34,582 nt of DNA from Actinomycetota bacterium (lineage in GTDB: Bacteria > Actinomycetota > Coriobacteriia > Anaerosomatales > UBA3086): assembly GCA_027859125.1 (NCBI GenBank), contig JAQIBK010000214.1, positions 1-34,582 on the forward strand, in the 5' to 3' direction. Under the pieces are notes generated by a model. It had not been told where the DNA came from and ran no database searches. It was given only the letters and a program-made list of their open reading frames with translations. Both the position numbers and the translations under genes were made by a program. Positions 28,513 through 34,582 of the stretch are shown here, one piece after another (position 1 is the stretch's first letter; each line of letters begins with the position of its first letter).

Positions 28513-29550
28513 ATGGATCAGCCGAACACCCCGGCACAAACCAGTCCCGACTCGTATGCCGCGCAGGCGCAGCAGTACGCGGCGTACTATGCTCAGCAGG
28601 CGCAGCAGCAGTCGCAGCACCAGGTGACGCCGACTCCGCCGTCCAAGATGGGCACTGGCTGGAAGGTGTTGATCGGCTTCGTTGCCCTCTCCGTACTGGG
28701 TGCTTGCGGTCTTTGTGGAATCTTGGCCGTATCGATCCCCTCGAACGACGGGGTTCACGGCGATTCCATCGCGCTGATCCACGTCACAGGCGTGATCTCC
28801 GGTACGGGCAGCGCAGTCAACGGGGTCGTCACGCCCGAGAACATGCTCAGCTTGCTTGCTGCAGCAGAGAACGACCCCAGTGTTCGTGCGGTGCTTCTGC
28901 GCATCGACTCGCCCGGCGGAACAGTAGCAGCATCCGAGGAGATCTCGACTGAGGTGGCTCGCATGAGCAAGCCGGTGGTCGCGAGCATAGGCGACATAGG
29001 CGCTTCCGGCGCCTACATGATCGCTTCCCAATGCGATGAGATCGTGTCTTCGCGCACTTCCTCGGTGGGTAGTATCGGTGTGATCGCCGAGGTCATGAAC
29101 CTGGAAGGGTTGCTGGAGAAAGTGGGCGTGGACTTCACCGTCATCACCGCTGGTGAGTTCAAGGACGCAGGCAGTCCGTATCGATCGATCACGGAGACGG
29201 AGACTGCGCTGATCGAGCATTCCGTGGATATGGCGTATCAGGAGTTCATCGATGTGGTCGCTCGCGGCCGAGGGCTCGATCGCGCATCGGTCGAGGAGAT
29301 GGCCACCGGATGGGTCTGGTCCGGCGTGGAAGCCCAGGAGATGGGACTCGTGGACACCTTGGGAACATTCAACGATGCGATCGATCGCGCGGCTGATCTG
29401 GGGGGCATCGAGGGGGATCCGTACATCGTGACGTACGACGAGTACGATCCGTTCGATGTCATCTGGAGCCTTCTTGGCATCCGAGACAGGCTCTCGCCGG
29501 CCAGCGCACTCGACAACGAGGCGATGCTGCGACGGTCGCTGCCCCAGTAG
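28513..29550 (+). CDS. sppA: Signal peptide peptidase SppA-type S49 protease with Gln/Ala-rich N-terminus
   Basis: ALIHVTGVISG, LLRIDSPGGTVAASEEI, SIGDIGASGAYMIASQCDEI, GSIGVIAEVMNLEGLLEKVGVDFTVITAGEFKDAGSP. The start could be further upstream at 28447. Confidence 0.9.
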   Translation: MDQPNTPAQTSPDSYAAQAQQYAAYYAQQAQQQSQHQVTPTPPSKMGTGWKVLIGFVALSVLGACGLCGILAVSIPSNDGVHGDSIALIHVTGVISGTGSAVNGVVTPENMLSLLAAAENDPSVRAVLLRIDSPGGTVAASEEISTEVARMSKPVVASIGDIGASGAYMIASQCDEIVSSRTSSVGSIGVIAEVMNLEGLLEKVGVDFTVITAGEFKDAGSPYRSITETETALIEHSVDMAYQEFIDVVARGRGLDRASVEEMATGWVWSGVEAQEMGLVDTLGTFNDAIDRAADLGGIEGDPYIVTYDEYDPFDVIWSLLGIRDRLSPASALDNEAMLRRSLPQ

Positions 29551-29584
29551 ATGGGTCGGTATCGACGTTATGAGAGGTGGCACG

Positions 29585-30382
29585 ATGAGCGGTGAGGGAC
29601 CGATCGTCATAGCGCATATCTCGGATCTGCACTGTGGGTCCCGCTACCACATTCCCAGCCTAGCAACCCGGGTGGTGGATGAACTCAACGATCTGGCTCC
29701 GGACATCGTGGTCGTCACAGGTGATCTGACGGACATGGGCTATCAGCCGGAGTTCCATCGCGCACACCGACTGCTCTCCCGACTCGAGTGCGAGCACTTG
29801 CTGGTCCTTCCCGGGAACCACGATGCCCGCAACGTGGGCGACGAGCACTTCCAGGACCTCTTTGGCACGAGGAGCAAGGAGCTGGTCTTCGACCGGCTGC
29901 GCATTCTCACATTGGACAGCACTGAGCCGGACCTGGACAACGGACGAGTGGGGCGCGGTCGTTATCCCTACATCGAGGATCGCTTCTCCGACCCGACCGA
30001 GTTCAAGATACTGTGTCTTCATCACCATCTGGTGCCTGTCCCTGGAACGGGGCGCGAGCGCAACATCGTGCACGATGCGGGTGATCTGCTGCGCGTACTC
30101 TCCAATACTGGCGCAGATCTCGTGCTGTGCGGACACAAGCACGTCCCCAACATCTGGCGTCTCGAGGACATGCTGATCGTGAACGCGGGCACCGCGTGCA
30201 CGCATCGGCTGCGCGGCAAGGTCCGGCCCTGCTACAACCTGATAGAGATTCACGACGACGGACGTGTTCGCGTGCTGCTCAAGGAGCCGTACCAGGACCC
30301 GCAGGTGGTGGCCGACTTCCTGGATATGAACCAGCAGTCCTGCAAGTGGGAGCGAAGATCGGAATCGGAGGAGCCTTCATGA
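29585..30382 (+). CDS. Calcineurin-like metallophosphoesterase
   Basis: IAHISDLHCG, VVTGDLTDMG, VLPGNHDARNV, CLHHHLVPVPG, VLCGHKHVP. Confidence 0.92.
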   Translation: MSGEGPIVIAHISDLHCGSRYHIPSLATRVVDELNDLAPDIVVVTGDLTDMGYQPEFHRAHRLLSRLECEHLLVLPGNHDARNVGDEHFQDLFGTRSKELVFDRLRILTLDSTEPDLDNGRVGRGRYPYIEDRFSDPTEFKILCLHHHLVPVPGTGRERNIVHDAGDLLRVLSNTGADLVLCGHKHVPNIWRLEDMLIVNAGTACTHRLRGKVRPCYNLIEIHDDGRVRVLLKEPYQDPQVVADFLDMNQQSCKWERRSESEEPS

Positions 30383-31722
30383 CACGAGTGGTGGCACTCA
30401 TCGATGGAGAGCACTATCCGCCCGTGGTCCGCTTCGCGCTGGCCGGACTCGGTCACGAGTACGATGTGGTCGCTGCCGCCTTCATTGGCGGAACAGAGAA
30501 GGTCGACCTGCAGGCAGGCATGGCCACCTATGGAGTACCGGTCGTGACGGCCGCTACGGCCGCAGAGGCGCTTGCACTGGCAATCGACCGATACGACCCC
30601 TGCGCCGTGATCGATCTCTCCGATGACCCCGTCCTGTCTCCGGCCGATCGCTTCGAACTCGCGACAGTGGCGCTGTCCCGCGGCGTCGAGTATCGCGGCG
30701 CCGATTTCGTCTTCTCGCCACCGCGTTCCCGCATGAGCACCAAAACCCCTACGCTAGCCCTCATTGGCACCGGTAAGCGGGTGGGTAAGACGGCTGTGTC
30801 CGCGTACGTCGCCCGCAGGCTCAAGGCAGCGGGCCGCGACGTGGTCGTGCTCGCAATGGGCCGAGGAGGGCCAAGTGAGCCCGAGCTCATCGAGGGCGAG
30901 CATGTGCAGCTGACCACGAGTGACCTGCTCGAACTCGCCCGGCAGGGCAAACATGCTTCGTCGGACAACTACGAGGATGCCGTCATGAGTCGCGTCACTA
31001 CGGTGGGCTGTAGACGCTGTGGAGGCGGATTGGCGGGGGAGACGTTCTTCTCCAACGTGCCCGACGGGGCGCGGCTGGCCGATTCCCTCGGCAAGGAGCT
31101 CATCATGCTCGAGGGGTCGGGCGCGGCTATCCCACCGGTCGCATGCGACGCGACGATACTCGTCGTCGGTGCCGGTCGCGGTATCGAGTACGTGCGCGAC
31201 TACTTCGGTCCTTATCGCCTGGGGCTGGCCGATCTTGTGGTCATCGCATCCGCCGAGGAGCCGGTGGCGTCCGTAGCGGAGGTCGATGCGATCCGCGACG
31301 AGATCGCACGGCGGGCTCCCGGTGTTCCTTGCGTCGTCACGACCTTTCGGCCCGTCCCCCTGGAGCCGATCGCCGGAAAGCGCGTCTTCTTCGCCACCAC
31401 AGCGCCAGAGGGCGTGGTACCCAAACTCAGTGACTTCCTGCAGACAGAGTTCGATTGCGAGGTTGTTGCCGCGAGCGCACACCTCTCGAATCGTGAACTG
31501 CTGCGACGAGATATGCAGGCGGCTGGCGGTTCGTTCGATGTTCTCGTTACCGAGCTCAAAGCGGCTGCGATAGATGTTGTGGCGGCTGCGGGTGAAGAGG
31601 CCGGAGTGCCGACCGTGCTGTGCGACAACTTGCCCATCGCTTTGGACGGCTCCGATCTGGGAGTGTTGGTCGAGTCCGTGGCCGCGACCGCCATCGATCG
31701 GGGTTTGAGTAGGAAGGCGTGA
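30379..31722 (+). CDS. Cyclic 2,3-diphosphoglycerate synthetase-like protein
   Basis: MTRVVALIDGEHYPPVVRFAL N-domain, LALIGTGKRVGKTAVSAYVARRLKAAGRDVVVLAMGRGGPSEPELIEG P-loop region, NYEDAVMSRVTTVGCRRCGGGLAGETFFSNV, MLEGSGAAIPPVACD; ATGA overlap with the upstream phosphoesterase. Confidence 0.82.
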   Translation: MTRVVALIDGEHYPPVVRFALAGLGHEYDVVAAAFIGGTEKVDLQAGMATYGVPVVTAATAAEALALAIDRYDPCAVIDLSDDPVLSPADRFELATVALSRGVEYRGADFVFSPPRSRMSTKTPTLALIGTGKRVGKTAVSAYVARRLKAAGRDVVVLAMGRGGPSEPELIEGEHVQLTTSDLLELARQGKHASSDNYEDAVMSRVTTVGCRRCGGGLAGETFFSNVPDGARLADSLGKELIMLEGSGAAIPPVACDATILVVGAGRGIEYVRDYFGPYRLGLADLVVIASAEEPVASVAEVDAIRDEIARRAPGVPCVVTTFRPVPLEPIAGKRVFFATTAPEGVVPKLSDFLQTEFDCEVVAASAHLSNRELLRRDMQAAGGSFDVLVTELKAAAIDVVAAAGEEAGVPTVLCDNLPIALDGSDLGVLVESVAATAIDRGLSRKA

Positions 31723-32630
31723 GGGCAATGCCACAAGGCAAGCAGATAGTCCTGAGCGACAAGGCGCACGGCCTGCCCTTCTCCAAGGGGCTGCTCGCGC
31801 AGTCTTTCACTGCTACAGGGCTTGCGCCGAGTCGTGCGTATGAGGTCTCCTCGGCGATTCAGGAGGACTTGCGGGAGCACGACGAGCTCTCCATCACAGT
31901 CGTGCGCTTGAGAGAGTTGGGCCAGGAGTACCTTTCGCGTATGGCAGGCGAGGAGTACGCGGTGCGCTACCGCAAGATCGGCAAGCTCGGTCGGCTCGAC
32001 AAACCCCTGATCGTGTTGGTCGGTGGTACGACGGGAGTCGGCAAGTCGACTATCGCCACAGAGGTTGCTCACAGACTGGGAATCACCCGAATAACATCGA
32101 CGGATTCCATTCGTGAGGTCATGCGTGGTATCTTTACCAAGGACCTGATGCCCGCACTGCACGAAAGTGCGTTCAATGCGTGGCGAGGTCTTCGAGTCCC
32201 GGTGCCGCACGGCGCCAACCCCGTCATAGTTGGATTCCGCGAACAGACCGCGGTCGTTTCGACGGGTGTTCAGGCGCTTATCGATCGGGCGGTGCTCGAG
32301 GGCGTCAGCCTCGTAGTAGAGGGTGTCCACCTCGTGCCTGGCTATATCGATACGAAGCAAGTCAAGAATGCCCGGGTCGTGCAGCTTGTCATCGCCGTTG
32401 CAGACGAAGAAACCCACAGAAGCCACTTCTATATCCGCGAGGTTCAGACCGACGGAATGCGTCCAGTCGAGCGCTATCGGTCGAACTTTGGGAACATCCG
32501 TCTGCTCGGCCACTACATAGAGGATCTTGCACGTGAACGGGAGATTCCGGTCATCTACAGTCACCAGCTGGACCGGACGGTCGCAGAGACTCTCGAGTAC
32601 ATCGTGAATGCGGCCGTAGACCAGGGATGA
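31719..32630 (+). CDS. 2-phosphoglycerate kinase-like protein with N-terminal ATP-cone-like region
   Basis: Possible ATP-cone KQIVLSDKAHGLPFSKGLLAQSF...; P-loop IVLVGGTTGVGKSTIATEVAHRLGITRITSTDSIREVMR; GVHLVPGYI; GTGA overlap with the upstream gene (alternative ATG 31728). Confidence 0.83.
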   Translation: MRAMPQGKQIVLSDKAHGLPFSKGLLAQSFTATGLAPSRAYEVSSAIQEDLREHDELSITVVRLRELGQEYLSRMAGEEYAVRYRKIGKLGRLDKPLIVLVGGTTGVGKSTIATEVAHRLGITRITSTDSIREVMRGIFTKDLMPALHESAFNAWRGLRVPVPHGANPVIVGFREQTAVVSTGVQALIDRAVLEGVSLVVEGVHLVPGYIDTKQVKNARVVQLVIAVADEETHRSHFYIREVQTDGMRPVERYRSNFGNIRLLGHYIEDLAREREIPVIYSHQLDRTVAETLEYIVNAAVDQG

Positions 32631-32646
32631 ACCGACGCGCGTCGGT
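32631..32646. repeat. Perfect 16-bp palindrome ACCGACGCGCGTCGGT
   Basis: Intergenic between the 2-phosphoglycerate kinase-like gene and transaldolase; a second related palindrome CGACGCGTCG lies at 32669-32678. Confidence 0.6.
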
Positions 32647-32706
32647 CAGCAAGGTACATCGGTTCCGGCGACGCGTCGGAGTTGAAAAGGAGAGGGACAA
32701 AAAACA

Positions 32707-33369
32707 GTGAAGTTCTTTCTAGACACCGCGAACATCGCGGACATCGAGGAGGCTGCGTCGTGGGGCGTGATCTCCGGAGTCACCACCAACCCCACACTCT
32801 ATGCCCGTGAGGGCGGCAACCTCGCAGAGTTCCACAACCACATCAAGCGGATCTGCGACATTGTCGACGGTCCGGTCTCGGCTGAGACCGTGGGCCTCAA
32901 GCGTGATGAGATCATCCGCGAGGGCCTCGAGCTTGCTGATCTGGCTCCCAATGTGGTCGTGAAAGTGCCCATGATGGTCGAAGGGCTCGCCGCAACCAAG
33001 GCGCTCTCCGACAAGGGCATCAAGGTCAACATGACGCTGTGCTTCACAGCGCCGCAGGCACTTCTCGCGGCACGGTCAGGTGCCGCATACATCAGCCCAT
33101 TCGTGGGTCGTTTCGACGATATCTCTGAGGATGGCATCGAGCATCTTGCCAACGTGGTGCAGGCACTGGGCAACTACGACTTCGGCCACGACGTCGAAGT
33201 CATCGCGGCGTCCGTGCGCCACCCGCAGCACGTTCTGGCGGCGTCCCTTATCGGTGCTGACATAGCGACGGTACCGATGAGCACGCTCGAGAAGTGCGTG
33301 AAGCACCCGCTTACCGACCGGGGACTGAAAGCGTTCCTGGATGACTGGGAGAAGGTCAAGAACTCATGA
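32707..33369 (+). CDS. Transaldolase / fructose-6-phosphate aldolase-like protein
   Basis: MKFFLDTANIADIEEAASWGVISGVTTNPTL, VVVKVPMMVEGLAATKAL, VNMTLCFTAPQALLAARSGAAYISPFVGRFDD; GTG start, RBS AAAGGAGAGG. Confidence 0.93.
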   Translation: MKFFLDTANIADIEEAASWGVISGVTTNPTLYAREGGNLAEFHNHIKRICDIVDGPVSAETVGLKRDEIIREGLELADLAPNVVVKVPMMVEGLAATKALSDKGIKVNMTLCFTAPQALLAARSGAAYISPFVGRFDDISEDGIEHLANVVQALGNYDFGHDVEVIAASVRHPQHVLAASLIGADIATVPMSTLEKCVKHPLTDRGLKAFLDDWEKVKNS

Positions 33370-34582
33370 GTGCAAGACCTCGCAAGCGTGGACGTCGCGG
33401 TGGCACTACCGGTGGCGGTGGCGGTGGCGGGCAGCAACAACAGCAGCCCAAGCCCTCCATCACCAGAGAGGATCTCACGGCCAAGACCGTAGCTGAGCTG
33501 CGTACCATGGCCGGCCAACTCTCGTTGGACGTCAAGAATCTCAAGAAGAAGGACGAGATCATTGACGCGGTGCTCGCGGCCAAGTTGAAGGCAGAGGGCT
33601 TTGTGAGCATCACCGGCATTCTCGACGTGCTACCCGAGGGCTACGGATTCATTCGCACATCCGGTTACCTCCCGGGCGACACCGACGTGTACTGTTCGAT
33701 GTCGCAGGTCCGCCGTTCCAGTCTCCGCCGAGGGGACATGATCACAGGTCAGGTCAGGCCTCCCAAGGACAATGAGAAGTACCCGGCGTTGCTCAAGGTC
33801 ATGACGATCAACGACAAGGCTGTCGAGGAGGCACGGGAGCGCAAGCGCTTTGGCGACCTCACGCCGGTCTACCCGGATCAGCGGTTCCGTCTCGAGCACG
33901 GCAAGGATACGATCACGGCCCGCATCATCGATCTCGTGGCGCCCATCGGCAAGGGCCAGCGCGCGCTCATCGTCTCGCCGCCCAAGGCCGGCAAGACGAC
34001 CATCCTCAAAGAGATCGCCGCCGCGATCACGGCGAACACCCCCGACGCGTATCTCATGTGCCTCCTCGTCGACGAGCGCCCCGAAGAGGTCACCCACCTC
34101 CGCCGCCAGGTGAAGGCCGAAGTGCTCGCCAGCTCGAGCGACCATGACACCGCCTCCCACGTGCGCCTGGCCGAGACGGTCATGGCCCATGTGCAGTGCG
34201 AACTCGAATGCGGCCGCGACGTGGTGGTGCTCGTGGACAGCATTACGCGCATGGCCCGCGCCTTCAATTCCAACGAGCGGGGCAACAAGCGCACCATGAG
34301 CGGCGGCGTCGGAGCCGGCGCCCTGGAGATCCCGCGCAAGTTCTTCGGCATGGCCCGCAACGTCGAAAACGGCGGCTCGGTGACCGTCATCGCCACCGCC
34401 CTGATCGAGACCGGCTCACGCATGGACGACCTGATCTTCCAGGAGTTCAAGGGCACCGGCAACATGGAGCTCGTCTTGAGCCGCTCGCTGGCCGAAGAGC
34501 GCATCTTCCCGGCCATCGACCTGCGCGCCAGCGGCACCCGCCGCGACGACCTGCTCTACACCGAGGAAGAAATGGTCTTGCT
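33366..34582 (+). CDS. rho: Transcription termination factor Rho (3' truncated by window)
   Basis: ATG overlaps the upstream stop; Gly/Gln-rich start MSARPRKRGRRGGTTGGGGGGGQQQQQ; GILDVLPEGYGFIRTSGYLPGDTDVYCSMSQVRR; PIGKGQRALIVSPPKAGKTTILKEIA; LLVDERPEEVTH; FQEFKGTGNMEL. Frame open to window end. Confidence 0.95.
   Translation, partial: MSARPRKRGRRGGTTGGGGGGGQQQQQPKPSITREDLTAKTVAELRTMAGQLSLDVKNLKKKDEIIDAVLAAKLKAEGFVSITGILDVLPEGYGFIRTSGYLPGDTDVYCSMSQVRRSSLRRGDMITGQVRPPKDNEKYPALLKVMTINDKAVEEARERKRFGDLTPVYPDQRFRLEHGKDTITARIIDLVAPIGKGQRALIVSPPKAGKTTILKEIAAAITANTPDAYLMCLLVDERPEEVTHLRRQVKAEVLASSSDHDTASHVRLAETVMAHVQCELECGRDVVVLVDSITRMARAFNSNERGNKRTMSGGVGAGALEIPRKFFGMARNVENGGSVTVIATALIETGSRMDDLIFQEFKGTGNMELVLSRSLAEERIFPAIDLRASGTRRDDLLYTEEEMVL

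Noticed and set aside
31212-32564. 450-aa minus-strand ORF opposite the cPGS/2PGK-like genes
   Set aside because: Antisense shadow of two clearly recognised + strand genes.

Overview
This is a GC-rich bacterial window, probably from the actinobacterial/Coriobacteriia-like lineage judging by protein character and gene order (inference). Every supported gene is on the + strand, many with ATGA/GTGA start-stop overlaps. Order: topA 3' end; divergent CN-hydrolase-like ORF; mdh; class I fumarase alpha; MFS transporter; small membrane protein; class I fumarase beta; tmk; holB (in-frame TGA); ricT/PSP1; tRNA-Thr(CGT) and terminator; nuoABCDHIJKLMN (no nuoEFG here); HtrA-like protease; rlmH; small Cys-rich protein; argS (in-frame TAG); lysA; hypothetical; acidic lipoprotein; internally deleted IS481-family remnant with TIRs and CTAG flanks; hom; thrB; sppA; metallophosphoesterase; cyclic 2,3-diphosphoglycerate synthetase-like; 2-phosphoglycerate kinase-like; transaldolase/FSA-like; rho (3' truncated, with an abrupt codon-usage shift). 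The most interesting items are: (1) a coupled three-gene cassette that could make, and perhaps degrade, cyclic 2,3-diphosphoglycerate in a bacterium; (2) in-frame stop codons in two normally essential genes, argS (TAG) and holB (TGA); (3) fumarase subunit genes separated by a transporter and a small membrane protein; (4) a possible rho chimera at the window end. All calls come from reading the sequence and family-motif recognition; no database search was run.
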